Positions 25,101-36,440 are shown, counted from the first letter of the stretch. The stretch: DNA of 64,000 bases from Romanomermis culicivorax (GCA_963922205.1 CAWUHX010000273.1:372001-436000), one strand, 5' to 3'. Translations and numbers: made by a program. The notes: generated by a model not told the origin, from the letters alone.

Positions 25101-28100
25101 TAATGACTCTGAATTACATGAGAAATCGACGGTCAAGTCCTCTATGATGACAAGTGAGAGCCCAAAAAAAGCTATTAATCTTTCCTGCCTGAAACGCCGG
25201 AAAATTTTTTGGGTATTGACATTCTGCGATGTTGGAAAATCAATTTTCCAAACACTTATTTGAAGAATTAGATTCGAATTTTCTGTTCAAAAGTCGTAAT
25301 TTGTAGAATTTTATGTTTGAAAAATTTTGAAACCATTAATTTATTCTCACACTCTCATGAACTTGGCCAAAAAGATATGAGTAAGAAGAGTAGAAATTTC
25401 CGAAAACTACTTCCACGAAGCTTTTGAATTGATTTTACGTTAAGAAACGGATAATCCCTTCAAAAAGTTTACAGACTTGACATATTGATCTTTCTGAAAA
25501 AATGAGTCAAAGGAAAAATATGAATCAAAAAATGGAATCAAAAATATCAAGATGAAATATTGGAGATTACTAATTAAAACATGAGATAATATATACGTTT
25601 AAGATGATTAAAACTATTAAAGATTAAATGATAAGTGAAGGCAGACATGTTAGAAGCGGCGCCTGAGCTAGGAAATAAATAATAATGCTTATTTAAGTTA
25701 TAGTCCGCACGAAGCGCTGGAAAATTTTGAGATTATGACCTTCTAAAATGCACCAAAATGTATCTTTTCTGTATCCGATATGATCAAACACATGACTCAA
25801 AAAATTCTGACAAGCCATTTTGGCTTATTGGACAAAAATTCTACAAGCCATTTTGTCAGTCCAACAAGCCATGGCTTATAAAATGCTAAAAAAAAACTAT
25901 GGTTTGCATGCACGATTAGACCATCCACCAACAACTTGCTGCAACATGCAGACCATACAACCGAACCCAAAATCGACCCAATTTGGCACTGATGGCAACG
26001 TCATTCTCCTTAGGACAGGAGGTCTTGCATCAAAGCCAAGGTCAAAATGGGGGTCACTTGCCAGCCATTGCGGCGAAGTCCTTGGTATTTGTTGTGTCCA
26101 ACAACCATTGTGGGAGTTTGAGTCAAGACAGACTGGGAAACCAGGAGTCGGCCAAAGGGTAGAATTTTTGGTAATTTCACTAATGCCCAGAAAACCTGGC
26201 CAAAAGTTTTCTCTACCAGCCGTAAGTCCATTTCGACGAGCGAGGGATGGTGGGCACCCTGTTGCTGGCAAGCTGCCATGGGAGATCGACATGCAAATTG
26301 ACGAATTGGACGACCAGCGGCCCAGACATTTGCATAGAAGTGGAGCGCCACGAAAAGACGAAAATGATAGTGATTTATCATTGCCATATTTTTATATTTT
26401 TGGACAAAGTTTATGCTGGCGTCTAATAAACCTTTACCCAGCACATTAGTATTAAATTTACATAAATATTATAGTGGTGTACTAGGGCTGTTTCAAGTAC
26501 TCAAACTTGATTAAAACTCGACAGTTTTGGCAACTGGAACTCAAACTCAAACTCGAAAACTTCGAAATTTAAAACTCGAACTCGATTTTTTTCAACCATT
26601 ATTTCGAGTTCTTTTCGAGTTTAAACTTTAAAATATAATGGAATTAAGAAATCCTGCTCAGTGTTTAAGATAAAGATATGTCATAAGTAACATAATTTCC
26701 CAAACATTTTATTCATCTAACAAACCATATTTTTCATTATCAATAAATCAATACTTGAATTTTATTTCAATCAAATTCAACTTGCAAAACAATAGACATT
26801 CTGCTTGATTGCCTGATAAACAATTTCTTCAAAGCCATCCCAAATAATAATTTTTCTAGGCATTTTATTAATGATGTCAAGTCAAATATTGCTTGAATAG
26901 ATAAAACGTATAATTGGTGTGGTAATACAAAATAATGCATTTGATTAAAAATAGGATCTGCTTCAACCTGGAAGTATGACACAAATAGTGACTGCATAAA
27001 ATTCTATACCTAGTAACTATGGCATATGCTAAACAGTTCTATGTAGTTCAGTTGTACCAGACCAGGTGCATAATAATATTGACTGGCATTTTGTAACAAA
27101 AGGACGCTAATATACAATAGTGAATTCTCAAACTCGAACTCGACTCAGAAAAATTTTTAAACTCGAACTCGAACTTGGAAAAGCCAAAAGAGCAAACTCA
27201 AACTTGAACTCGAAATTACTCAAATTCTCTGATCGAAACAGCCCTATGGTGTACCCATATTTGTTTTAAATATTCGATATTTATTATTTACTGATATTTG
27301 GTTTATTATTTAGATTCAAGAATCATCTGGAGCGAAGGGCCAAAGGCCCAGGCGCCCTGCTTGCTGACAGCAAGCACAGGAAGACCTTTCAAGGGATCCT
27401 GCAGGTAAGTCTATCCCGGAGGGGATACCCTTCTTTCCTAGGAGACTTCGAGGGCTCTGCTGTGAGGCCTGTCAAGTGAAGGTAAGTTATTAATTGTTGT
27501 TGCCAGGTCTGGGGGAACTGGACTGTTGTGCAATCTCCAAGGCATAGCCAAGGAATTAGCTCTAACAGGTCAGTTCAGGCCAGAACCAATCTTTTCTTGA
27601 ACCCTTAAGGAAAGACCTGCACAACAAATAGTAATTTTTTCCTATGAAGACTGAAAAAATGTATCCTAAAAAAATGTATAGCGCCGAGAAAATCGACGTT
27701 TTAGTGAACAAAATGTTAAGTGTAAAACATGAAAAGTCCAACATTAGAAAAAATTTTCAAATGCATTAGGTAAAACCACACAATGTATACCCTATTTTTT
27801 GGTATGATTCATTTTCAACCATAAATGTAACGGAGCCCCGAGGTCTGGGGGGGGGGGTTGGGCAACTTTTTTGGGGCCGGGGGTCAGTAATTCCCTAAAT
27901 TTTGGGGGAGGGGTCTCTCAAGGAAAAAAATTCGATTTTTTCCCGAAAGAAGTCCGAAAAATAGTTCAAAAAATAGTAATTTTTCCCTAAAAAGACCGAA
28001 AAAATGTATCCATGGCGCAAAGCCCCAAGAAAATTCACATTTTCTACCATTTTTCGTTCGAAAATTCACATTTTTAATCAAAAAGTTCACATTTTTCAGT

Positions 28101-31100
28101 ATTTTTCCGACCAAAGGTATGGGGGTCCCAATGGCTACCATATGGCTAGCCATTGGATTGGAAAATCCTGGGGGGCGGTCGCCCAATGGCTAGCCATATG
28201 GTCGACGATTTCTGTGGGGAGGGGGTTCCCATAGCACTTCCCCCCAATTACATGTATGTTTTCAACTCATCATATTCAAGACCGAACTTCTCAGAAACTA
28301 AATCTTAAAATGCGAGTGAGAGACAACATCATTTTAAAATCATACGGGTTGGTTGACACATAATAAATGGATTCGAGTCACTAATATATATCATTCGTGG
28401 AATATTAGTGGCTGAGGATCTTTATAATTTCATTTTTGATCCTTAGATTAATATTATAATAAATAACAAATATACCAACATACCAAATATACCAACATAT
28501 ATCAAATAACAAATAAATAAAAATAAACAATTAATGAATAAATATTTAGAATAGCCGAAAAATTGTTATTTGTGAAATATAACTTGGTTGGTGTAGATTT
28601 TAAATCTAAGTCAGTCTCACAATTATCTAAGCAATAAAGTGTTGATCTCTTTCTTTTCATATTTGAATAGTTAATTGTTGTGTCATCACATTCTATACCA
28701 TGAATATTTAATTTCAGCCGAATGACTACGTTACAACATCAGACCCGAATCAGAATTGTAACAATTTCTTGGGATCCGAGTCCCAAATTTTAAGAATATC
28801 GGGTCAGGGTCCAAAATTTTAAGAATATCGGGTACGAGTCCAGGTCCAGCAAAATGGTCGGGCAATTTCGGGTCCGGGTTCCCAATACATCTACAGTATT
28901 CATGGCGTGGAGCGCCGAGAAACGTGACATTTTGGACCATTTTTTGTTCAAAATTGGTATTTTCCATCAAAAAATTAACATTTTTCAGTATTTTTCCAAC
29001 CAAAAATATGGGGATCCCTATGACTATCCTATGGGGGATCCCTATGACTATCCTATGGCTAGCCATAGGATTGGAAAATCCTAGAGGTGGGTCACTCGAT
29101 AGCTAGCCATATGGCACACGATTTCTGAGGGGGGTTTCTATAGCACTCCCCTCAATTACATGTATGGACTGAAATCAAATTTCATTCTGTTTGTCTTCCG
29201 TTTTCCTGTAAACGGTGGATTTAAAATGTTGATTCTGACAGTTCCATACTTGGACAATAGCATCAACTGGATGAAACTCGAAATCAGATGAAGTATATAA
29301 CTTCGGTACCTACAAGATCAAAGTTTATGCCAAAATAAATTTGATTGAATGACTGGCTAACAGAACAGAAAAATGAATATTATCTTCAACAGTTTGATGC
29401 TGATTTTTCCCACTACTTCTTAAAAGCGTGTAGACATTGCAACAAGCTTTTTTTTAGCACGAGCCTCATTAGCACTTGTGCTAATAAAAACATATTTCAT
29501 TAGTGCAGTTAGCATGGTTGACAAATGATATTTCGTTGGTCTGAAACTAATGTGTGAGTTTGTCGATTGTCAATTTTATCGATCGATTCATGAAATCATG
29601 CTTGATGTTGGTGCTTTCAAAAGAAATCTTAAAGAAAAGGAAAGCATTCAGGATAAATTTTTCACTTTGCGGAAGTTATGAAATAAATTTTAAAACATAA
29701 CGATTTTTGATTTTATACTACAATTTGTTGATAATCTTCCATCTAATTTTCTTCTCGAACTTTATTTGAAAATTTCTCATTTTCAGTCATTAGCACGCGT
29801 GCTAAGGTCTGGAATTTCAGTAAGCGTAGGTCTGATTTCATTAACACTGCGCTGTGGTCAGAATAAGTCGGAAAATAAACTCACTGCATCGCGCCTATTT
29901 TACATTAAATAAATCTACAAACATCTAGTTTCCTACCCAAATTTTCTTAGACGTCGTTTTCACTACAATAATTTTAGACGAATTTCCATTTTTCGATTTT
30001 ACTATATATAACCTCACGTTTGCGAGGAAAGAGTGTTATTTATGCTACATGTTATAGAGATAACGATCGGAAAAAGAAATGAAAAAATCACGTGACTTAC
30101 AACTGTAAAACTTGTTTTTGAATGTTAGAAGAGAACATTTTATTTTTCCAAATTTAGTCGCAGTTTGAATAATATGGCGCCTGAGATAGAAAAACTAACG
30201 AGAATTGAATGATCAATGACCTTCAGAAATAAATAAAAAAGAATATGATAAAGTCTCCCAATTAAAAAATGTTCATTTTGAAAACTGCGCTCGTCTGTCT
30301 CTCGACTTTGACTGGAGGGAAAACTTACCCGTAGACAAGGGTTTCAATATATCTTCGTTCAAATCCCACAAACAAAGCATCGTATCGTGACCCACAGAGC
30401 CCAGGCGGTAGCTCAAGCAAGGCGCCACCAACATCGACGTCGAAGTGTTACTGTTTATCGACTCTTTGTGGGCTCGTCGTTGTACAGGAACACTGGAGCC
30501 GCGGAACGAATTACCGATCCGTTGTTGGCGGTAATAAGGGAATGACGACGAGGTGGACGGGCTGACGAAATTCGGTCCGCCGCCGGACGATATGTTCAAC
30601 GAACGAAGATCTTCTTCAGAATCGAGGTGGCTGTCGGATGCACCATGGACCAACGTTGTATATGGATCAAAAGCAACCTAAGCAAATTACTGAAATGGAT
30701 TCGCGGAATTTCGCCTAGGATAATAAAAATCCCCAAGTTTATGCAGAAATATATAGGAAACAGTGTGCTTAATTGAAAGTGTTGTGTTAGAAGTAAAGCA
30801 AAAGGGCAGATGCCAATTTCTGACTTTTTGTTCCAAATCAAAATCACTCTTGGTTACAAATATTACCGATTTTCTGCAGCAAATATTATAAGTTTAGTCG
30901 ATGAACAATATTCAGTTTTCCATACGTGGTTTTTCCACAGATTCTGTTACAGTTAGAAAACGCTAGAAAAAGTTCTCACGTCACGACCTTGAGTCGTTCC
31001 TATGGTTATTTTAGACTAAAAGTTGAGAAAACTGAAACCCATTTTTTATATATTTTTACAAATATTTACAAAACATGCTATCCGATACATCTCTAATAGA

Positions 31101-34100
31101 TATATATATATATATACTGATATTTTTGTGAACTAGCTAGAAAACCAGGAACGTCAGTCATGTCCGGATTTCGATAAATCAGAACCAAACATCGAAAACT
31201 GTATCAACTTTGAGTTCTTAAAACGCAACCATGCTTTAAAATCTAACCCAAACGATAAATGTTGAATAATCCAATTCAAACACTTTTATCGCATACATGT
31301 AATTGGGGGGGGGGGGGGAGTGCAATGGGAACCCCCCCCCAGAAATCGTCGACCATATGGCTAGCCATTGGGTGACCGCCCCCCCCCCCGGGATTTTCCA
31401 ATCCAATGGCTAGCCATATGGTAGCCGTAGGAACCCCCATACTTTTGGTAGGAAAACACTGAAAAATGTCAATTTTTTGATTTAAAATGTTAATTTTTGA
31501 CCAAAAAATGGTAAAAAAATGTGAATTTTCTTAGCGCTTCGCGCCATGGATACATTTTTTCGATCTTTTTAGGGAAAAATTACTTTTTTTAAACTATTTT
31601 TCGGACTCTTTTCGTGAAAAAATCAATTTTTTTTTCTTACGAGACCCCTCTCCCCAAAATTTTGGGAATCACTAACCCCCGGCCCCAAAAAAGTCGCCCA
31701 ACCCCTCCCCCCCCAGACCTCGGGGCTCCGTTACATGTATGGATGATGAGTTTTATCTGAATAGAAATACCTCCTGTGTGTACTACGTAAATTTGCGTGG
31801 ATGTGAAAGTATTGCTGGAGTGAGAATTATTGAAACTGATTTCTCAAATTCGGAATTAAGTCAGTCAGGCGTTTATGATACTATTAGGAAGTGAAATCAA
31901 GTCATTTAAAACATCCAGTAGAAAAATAGAATTTTGGAGTATATTTTTGAAAATAAGTTCTTCGAGAGAAGACTATAAATGTCCTTGGTGATATAAACAT
32001 ACTAAATTTCCGCACAAAGTAAAGAGAAAAATAAAATTTGAAAAATTGCATACACGTACCTGCGATACCCAAGATTTATGGCCTTGACATCGACAAATTA
32101 ACCGCTTCTCTGGCACGCTATAGACCGAAATGAGATCGTCCTCGCCACCCGAAGCCACGTAACGCATATCGGGTGACCAGGCCAAGCATAAAAGGCCGCC
32201 GAAATAACTTCTCATAATACCTACGCATTCCATAGCGTGATAATTGAAAATTCTATTTTAAAATGACCAGAGAAAAGTGTATATTTTCTCAACAAATAAC
32301 TTTTCAAACCTGAGGAAACCATCTTGACCAGCGGTAGCCAATAGAGCGCCATCGGCCGAAAAAGCGAACTCGTTGACTGATCCATCACCTACCGACCATC
32401 TGTAGACCGGATTTCTAGATGATTTTGTTTTACACGTATGAACGAGGAAACCGTCGCCTTGTTTGAATAGTTGATAAACCGGTACGGTGAGTGCGCTGTT
32501 CAATTCCTCATTGTAGACGTACATGAATCCGCTAGAATGCGAAACTAAAAATTGGTTGGCCGAAGAAGGGATCCATTTGACGCAAGTGATGCGCGTTTTG
32601 TCTGTCAATCTCTAAAACAAAAAGAGAAAAATCTGATCCTAAAACCATACATGTAATTGGGGGGAGAAGTGCTATGGGAACCCCCCCCCCAGAAATCGTC
32701 GACCATTGGGCGACCCCCCCAGGATTTTCCAATCCTATGGCTAGCCATATGGTAGCCCTAAGGACCCCCATAGTTTTAGTGGGAAAAATACCGAAAAATG
32801 TCATTCTTTCCATGAAAAATGTCAATTTTTGAACAAAAAATGGTCAAAAACGTCAATTTTCTCGGCGCTTCGCGCCATAAGTACATATTTTATCATTTTT
32901 TATACAAAAATTACTACTTTTTGAACCGGTTTTCGGACATTTTTCATGAAAAAATCGATTTTTTTCTCCAGCGACCCCTCCCCCCAAAATTTTGGGAATT
33001 ACTGACCTCGGCCCGAAAAAAGTGCCCCAAACCCCCCCCCCCAGACCTCGAAGCTCCGTTACATGTATGCCTAAAACTACTCCGAATGTCACGAGAGAAA
33101 TCACCTCTACACAATCAGAAGCAATGATAAAATATCATGTAAAAATGAGAGAAATCGTATAGACGAATCCATGACCTAGCATGGCTAGGTTATGTTACGT
33201 CAAAAAAGAAACTGAAAATCCCCAAATTGAAGCTTCTTTTGATACTTCGGTCATAAGCAATAAAATTTTAATATATGTATTGAAGTAATGTTTTTAGTTG
33301 AGGTCGATTTGTTTTTCAACTCAAAAACTATAAATTATTGGAAGCGCAGCACAGCCAGAAGCGAAATTTCACAACAAAGATAAGAAATGAAAAATAATAA
33401 GTCGAAGAATAATACAAAGCAAAATAAAAAAGGAGAAAAAATACAGGGCACTCGAAATATTAGTCCTTAATTAAATGCATATAAACGAATATATGTATTT
33501 TCGGGATCATAATGAATCAAATAAAACATGTCTTTCTTAAAACTAGAAATAATATAGAACTATTTTAAAAATACTCCGATTGTAAAATTCTATAAATTTG
33601 CAACTGCAAATTCGGTGCAGAAAGTCTTGAATAGACGAATAATTGAAAAGCGAAGAATATCTACCCATTCACAAAAATCGACGAGACAAAATCTTTTCCG
33701 ATGTTCTGAAAATACTCTCAAATTTAATACCGGATCGGTATCATTTGTAACTCACTTCTTCATTGAAAAGTTTGCTCATTTGTTGACTATCTTTCTTGAA
33801 CGGATCGATAAGTTGAATTTGACCGGCGGAAAAACCTATCAACAATGGGCATGAGTCGCTAGAAGCTCCGAATCGATTGAAATCGTGGCAAGTCGGAAAG
33901 GTTCCTTTATAAACTCGTTTGTCGATCGGTCTGCTGAGATCGGTAACCTCCAAAAATTCAAAAACGACAAAGCAAAAAAACAAAGTGGAAAAATTTCGAT
34001 ATTCTTTGGACTCTTCGGGCAGAAAAAGTTGAGAGATCACTTATGTGGATCTATTCAATCAAGAGTAGAATTACTTTGGAAACTCCACCATACGAATACA

Positions 34101-34604
34101 CGTATAATTCGCGTCCCACATTGAAGCAAATATAATCGCGAGCTATCAATGAATTGCACGATTCGGGTAAATTGACAAACGAAACGCGCACTGGGGCATT
34201 GCAAGCCACATTTTGGCCTTGATGCGGGTTTAAAGGAACGCGGGAAGGACGGCTATAATTAAAAGGAAAACTAAAAATTTATCGGTGGTTGCCTTGTTTG
34301 AAAAAATTCAAAAATGATATTTTTTGTGGAAGCTTACATTTTAAAAAATGTCGGATAAAAAAACAGTAAATCATCATAAAATATTCAATTCTCACCTAAA
34401 TTCACTCAAAGTCATCAACTTGTATGTTCCTTCGCGGGTCTGAAATTGTGATTTGATGGCATCATCAGATGAAGAAGCTATTGTAGCGCTGGAAACTAAC
34501 AACTTATTGCCGGAAGAGCCTAAGCCATGGTGAGTATTGTTTGCGCCTTGTTGTGGGCCGCTATAATCATTTTGCTGTTGATACGACATTATAGTCATGT
34601 TCAT
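18530..34604 (-). CDS. WDR20: WDR20, WD repeat protein, activator of USP12/USP46 (seven coding exons, complete)
   Basis: Joining 34604-34396, 34252-34075, 33947-33756, 32611-32310, 32252-32060, 30677-30329 and 19143-18530 gives 2037 nt, 678 residues plus stop, with GT donors, AG acceptors and matching phase at all six introns. The product aligns by eye along the whole length of vertebrate WDR20: a TREGTYKL start region, [35 protein letters not shown], a KSYFGG-like [26 protein letters not shown], then a variable Ser/Asn-rich insert and a final [24 protein letters not shown] block. Vertebrate WDR20 is about 570 residues; the extra length here is an N-terminal extension and low-complexity inserts. 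In animals it stimulates the UAF1-bound deubiquitinases USP12 and USP46. The chosen ATG (34604) follows an in-frame TGA 12 nt upstream. Confidence 0.95.
19283..19440 (+). mobile_element. CATACATGTAA-family MITE, truncated copy a
   Basis: It begins CATACATGTAACGAAGCCCTGAGG, followed by the poly-G run and the CTGAAGGAAAAAAATTTGA block shared by the family. It lacks the palindromic half. It lies in WDR20 intron 6. Confidence 0.75.
19661..19828 (+). mobile_element. CATACATGTAA-family MITE, truncated copy b
   Basis: It starts ACATACATGTAACGAGGCTCCGAGG, then a G-rich run and GTCCGAAAAATAATTCAAAAAAT. It is interrupted at 19829 by the left LTR of element B. Confidence 0.75.
19829..20290 (+). repeat. 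Left LTR of element B (probable)
   Basis: About 450 bp match 26248-26482 plus 27255-27470, in direct orientation and about 6.4 kb apart. The start TGTTAGGCACCCTG resembles the E2 LTR start (TGTTGGGGTGGCC), and the shared word TTTGCATAGA occurs at a similar place in both. The right-hand boundary is uncertain, because short CCTGTTTGACC-type repeats follow. Confidence 0.65.
20433..21053 (+). pseudogene. Reverse transcriptase fragment of element B
   Basis: This is the palm and finger region of a gypsy-type RT, very close in sequence to E2 [67 protein letters not shown], then [12 protein letters not shown]. The catalytic YIDD reads YIDN near 20870, a TAG interrupts it near 20643, and there is a frame change near 20700. 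Homology stops at about 21053. Protease, RNase H and integrase are missing, so this is an internally deleted copy. Confidence 0.9.
21060..21630. mobile_element. Inserted or rearranged repeat replacing the rest of pol in element B
   Basis: Sequence around 21070-21260 is the reverse complement of sequence inside the hAT-like element near 25185-25370 (TTTTTTGGGTATTGACATTC and following). A relative of that element therefore sits here in the opposite orientation. I cannot place its ends. Confidence 0.5.
21750..22826 (+). pseudogene. ORF5 homologue of element B
   Basis: Two anchors match E2 ORF5. Near 21776 the product reads [23 protein letters not shown] (E2: NPYCYQRFYFPQIAVRVPGLRYP). Near 22752 it reads [19 protein letters not shown] (E2: GIPGTYTAEEVRKFRAEGR). 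Between them lie Gln/Val/Pro-rich sequence (21948-22307) and a predicted coiled coil (22557-22680, [17 protein letters not shown]), the same order as in E2. Several stops and frame changes break it. ORF6 follows in the -1 frame. The function is unknown. Confidence 0.75.
22952..24361 (+). pseudogene. ORF6 homologue of element B
   Basis: A Ser/Thr-rich N-terminal region is followed by a helical domain that matches E2 ORF6: [69 protein letters not shown]. The tail is Gly/Gln/Arg-rich ([15 protein letters not shown]). It is broken by TGA near 23325, TAA near 23492 and others. Where E2 has a TAG after the P-x-x-I-W motif, this copy reads through with a Glu codon, so the E2 stop is a mutation. A nucleic-acid-binding role is inferred from the tail only. 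Confidence 0.75.
24778..25901. mobile_element. hAT-like non-autonomous element with 8-bp duplication
   Basis: Flanked by identical GTTTGCAT at 24770-24777 and 25902-25909. It begins CAGGGTTTTTTTCG and ends with the near-inverse of CATAGTTTTTTTTTAGC. The sub-terminal word ACAAGCCA is repeated near both ends. An 8-bp duplication and CAGGG-type ends fit hAT transposons. No transposase is visible. It sits in the 3' untranslated part of element B. Confidence 0.75.
26235..26247 (+). other. Polypurine tract before the right LTR of element B
   Basis: GACGAGCGAGGGA directly precedes TGGTGGGCACCC. E2 has GAGGGCCGAGGGA directly before its own 3' LTR, which supports both the LTR call and the relationship of the two elements. 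Such tracts prime plus-strand DNA synthesis. Confidence 0.6.
26248..27470 (+). repeat. Right LTR of element B, split by a hAT-like insertion
   Basis: 26248-26482 and 27255-27470 together match the left LTR at 19829-20290. The 764 bp between them is a later transposon with its own 8-bp duplication. Ends beyond about 27470 differ from the left copy, so the exact 3' border is not settled. Confidence 0.65.
26483..27246. mobile_element. hAT-like MITE inside the element B LTR
   Basis: The target duplication TGGTGTAC is present at 26475-26482 and 27247-27254. The ends are TAGGGCTGTTTCAAG and its inverse GATCGAAACAGCCCTA. Subterminal regions carry many AACTCGAACTCGA-type repeats near both ends, as in other hAT MITEs. 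Removing it restores continuity with the left LTR. Confidence 0.9.
27821..28257 (+). mobile_element. CATACATGTAA-family MITE, copy c (near full length)
   Basis: It runs from ATAAATGTAACGGAGCCCCGAGG, through a poly-G run, a GAAAAAAATTCGATTTTTTC block, GGCGCAAAGCCCC, the palindrome words CCATATGGCTAGCCATTGG, to CCCCCCAATTACATGTATG. It is in WDR20 intron 6, opposite to copies e, f and g. Confidence 0.85.
28901..29166 (+). mobile_element. CATACATGTAA-family MITE, truncated copy d
   Basis: The palindromic half only: GGCGTGGAGCGCCGAGAAA, a tandem duplication of GGGGATCCCTATGACTATCC, GGCTAGCCATAGG, ending CCTCAATTACATGTATGG. Confidence 0.75.
29170..30325. other. WDR20 intron 6 sequence; nothing recognised
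   Basis: AT-rich intronic DNA with no convincing open frame or repeat end. Confidence 0.4.
30329..30677 (-). CDS. WDR20: WDR20 coding exon 6
   Basis: 349 nt. It begins [10 protein letters not shown], as expected after WVS, then a Ser/Arg-rich low-complexity insert, then [17 protein letters not shown], a typical WD repeat ending. The donor GTAAGT leads into the 11.2-kb intron. Confidence 0.95.
31291..31742 (-). mobile_element. CATACATGTAA-family MITE, copy e (full length)
   Basis: In WDR20 intron 5. The ends are CATACATGTAATTGGGGGG and CGGGGCTCCGTTACATGTATG, giving an 11-bp terminal inverted repeat CATACATGTAA. It contains CCATATGGCTAGCCATTGG and, 40-60 bp later, GGCTAGCCATATGG. Confidence 0.85.
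32060..32252 (-). CDS. WDR20: WDR20 coding exon 5
   Basis: 193 nt encoding [19 protein letters not shown], the [12 protein letters not shown] repeat and GHKSWVSQ. The donor GTACGTG is strong. Confidence 0.95.
32310..32611 (-). CDS. WDR20: WDR20 coding exon 4
   Basis: 302 nt from [13 protein letters not shown] to QDGFLR, covering two WD-type repeats. The following intron is only 57 bp (32309-32253), and its donor is the weak GTTTGA. Confidence 0.93.
32646..33069 (-). mobile_element. CATACATGTAA-family MITE, copy f (full length)
   Basis: In WDR20 intron 3, same orientation as copy e: CATACATGTAATTGGGGGG ... GCGCTTCGCGCCAT ... GAAGCTCCGTTACATGTATG. It contributes about 420 of the 1144 bp of that intron. 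Confidence 0.85.
33756..33947 (-). CDS. WDR20: WDR20 coding exon 3
   Basis: 192 nt, phase 0 at both ends. It encodes [15 protein letters not shown] through the first WD repeat ([14 protein letters not shown]) to SKLFNEE. The donor GTGAGT is at 33755-33750. Confidence 0.95.
34075..34252 (-). CDS. WDR20: WDR20 coding exon 2
   Basis: 178 nt; the acceptor AATTATAG lies directly upstream. It encodes the conserved segment from [10 protein letters not shown] to the [10 protein letters not shown] strand, matching vertebrate YFYIYKGVRK. The donor is GTAATT. Confidence 0.93.
34396..34604 (-). CDS. WDR20: WDR20 coding exon 1
   Basis: Residues 1-70 (last codon split after two bases). It contains a Gln/Asn/Ser-rich extension of about 50 residues before the conserved [14 protein letters not shown] segment. 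The donor GTGAG is at 34395-34391. Confidence 0.93.
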
Positions 34605-34619
34605 TGAGCATGATCATAC

Positions 34620-35315
34620 GCCTTCCAGCTGAATGAGAATATGTAAATATTTGATTGACAACTGACATGATAGCTATTAGGATGCCATTTTCATGACACA
34701 AATAAAGTCAAACGAATAGACTACGCGAAATAAATCTAGAATCTACTCAGAACTGGGAAATGTGCTAATGTTTTCAATGAGTAGTAGATAGTATCGTCTA
34801 CTCGCTAGAAAACACTAAATAGTAATAAACCAGGCTTCCCCAAGCTCAGATTATCAGGTAAGGATAAATGTAAAAAATCACAGAGGTAGTGTGGCAAAAT
34901 GTTCATAACAACAAATTTTTTTCCACAAAATAAGGCAATCAGTGATCAATTTTAAGGTTCAATTTTTTAAATATCCCCTCATATCCTCCTTACGGGGTAA
35001 TCTGGAATGAACCGTTGTTTTTAAACAGATCAAAATTCAGAAATCATGCGACAAGAACCGAAAAAGCTACTACAAAATTATAGAAACACCAAAAAACCAT
35101 TAAACAGTCATAAAAAACTATTAGAAAACCAAAAAGTCGAAATTTCGCAAGTTTGGTTTTTGCTAAACCTGGAGAAAATGCAAAAATTCATATTTGTTAA
35201 AAAAAAAGAAGAAAGAAATTTATTCAATGTGAAGAAAACACGAGAGTAAATACGAGTGATACAGAAAAGCTCATTGACGTGAAAAAAGCAAGTACGAATT
35301 GAGCTTTAAGGAATG
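34620..35315. other. Region upstream of WDR20; no promoter motif recognised
   Basis: This interval should contain the 5' UTR and promoter of WDR20. I see no TATA box or CpG-rich stretch that I could place with confidence. Confidence 0.3.
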
Positions 35316-35318
35316 ACT

Positions 35319-35561
35319 CTAGTTAGATTGAAAGCTGGGCATATTGTTTGAACGAATTACCTCACCAGGTAAGGAATTCCGAACATCTATATTTTGCAAG
35401 CAAAAATCATGTTTTAAAGCCTTAGAAGTATACTTAAATTCATATAATTTAAATGAGTTGGACGCGCGATAATTAAACGGACTAAAAGTGAAAAATAAAC
35501 TGGAAATAATATAATTAATAAAAATTTCGAACCACTTATTCTTGATAAAAAACAAATACAA
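35319..35561 (-). pseudogene. C-terminal remnant of a LINE reverse transcriptase ORF (tentative)
   Basis: The minus-strand frame ends in IDVRNSLPGEVIRSNNMPSFQ. This resembles the R-x-W-N-S-L-P ... F-K tail at the end of many jockey/CR1-type LINE polyproteins. No upstream RT motifs are visible, so it would be a heavily 5'-truncated copy. The call rests on this single motif. Confidence 0.35.
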
Positions 35562-35689
35562 AATCTAAAACAATATCTTGTAAAACGGAAAGAATGTATA
35601 CCAACAGGACAAGAAAAATGGAAAGCGAAACTGGAATTAAATGACGAGAACTTTACTAAATTATGGAAAATGCTATACAAAAAAATGTG

Positions 35690-35787
35690 AAAATCGTAGC
35701 CAAGGAGAGCACTTTAATCTGGGCTCACCTCGTGGTGTGGTGGCCTAGTGGTGAGGACATCAACCCGGAATGCTGGTAACCCAGGTG
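35690..35787 (+). mobile_element. Composite tRNA-like SINE, partial copy 3
   Basis: It contains AAATCGTAGCCAAGGAGAGCACTTTAATCTGG followed by GGTGGCCTAGTGGTGAGGACATC and AACCCAGGT, then diverges before the B box is complete. It shares the linker and right half of the copies at 8192 and 8461. Confidence 0.65.
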
Positions 35788-36440
35788 CTGATGATGTTGA
35801 AAACTTTACAGTCGAATCATTTAAAGTAACATAATGTTCTCTAAATCTAGTGGTCAGATGATTAGTAGAATTTCAACTAAATTTGTCATCAGCTCCATTT
35901 CGGCAACAATAATCCAAAATATGGATACAGGATTATTGATGAACTCCCATTCAAAACAGACAACTGGATCAAAGCGCCGAAATTTACTAAAATTATAATC
36001 GACATTTCCTGATTTTTCCAGGGTTTTCAAGATTGCTGGACACTCTCTTGAGCGTTCACTTGTTGAGAGTGTGCTCAAAAATCGTCCGATTTCCGCAATT
36101 TATGTAGGATTATTCAAAAATATCATATTAAAAACCAATATAATGTGATGTGACAAACACTATTGACATGAGATACTGTTTCATATCGGAAATATCCTTA
36201 GAAAATTAAAATTTGATTAATTGAAAGATAAGCAAATAAACTAAAAATAAAATCTTTTAAAACGATTCCAAACAGAGTTTTTTCTGCACCGGGCATTCTG
36301 CTCAGTGCAGAAAAGTCAAAAAAAAAGTTTCTGCACTGCGGTTTTTTCCTGTTACCACTGTTTTTTCCCCCAGGCCTTTTCCCCAAATAGGAGAAGGGGT
36401 CAAATATTGTTACCTTATTTTCCCAAAGTCGTTTTTCGTT

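Noticed and set aside
25820-26449. 209-codon plus-strand ORF before and into the element B right LTR, with antisense frames of 131 and 144 codons
   Set aside because: Three overlapping long frames on both strands cross the LTR border. None matches E2 proteins, and the region corresponds to the 3' UTR and LTR.
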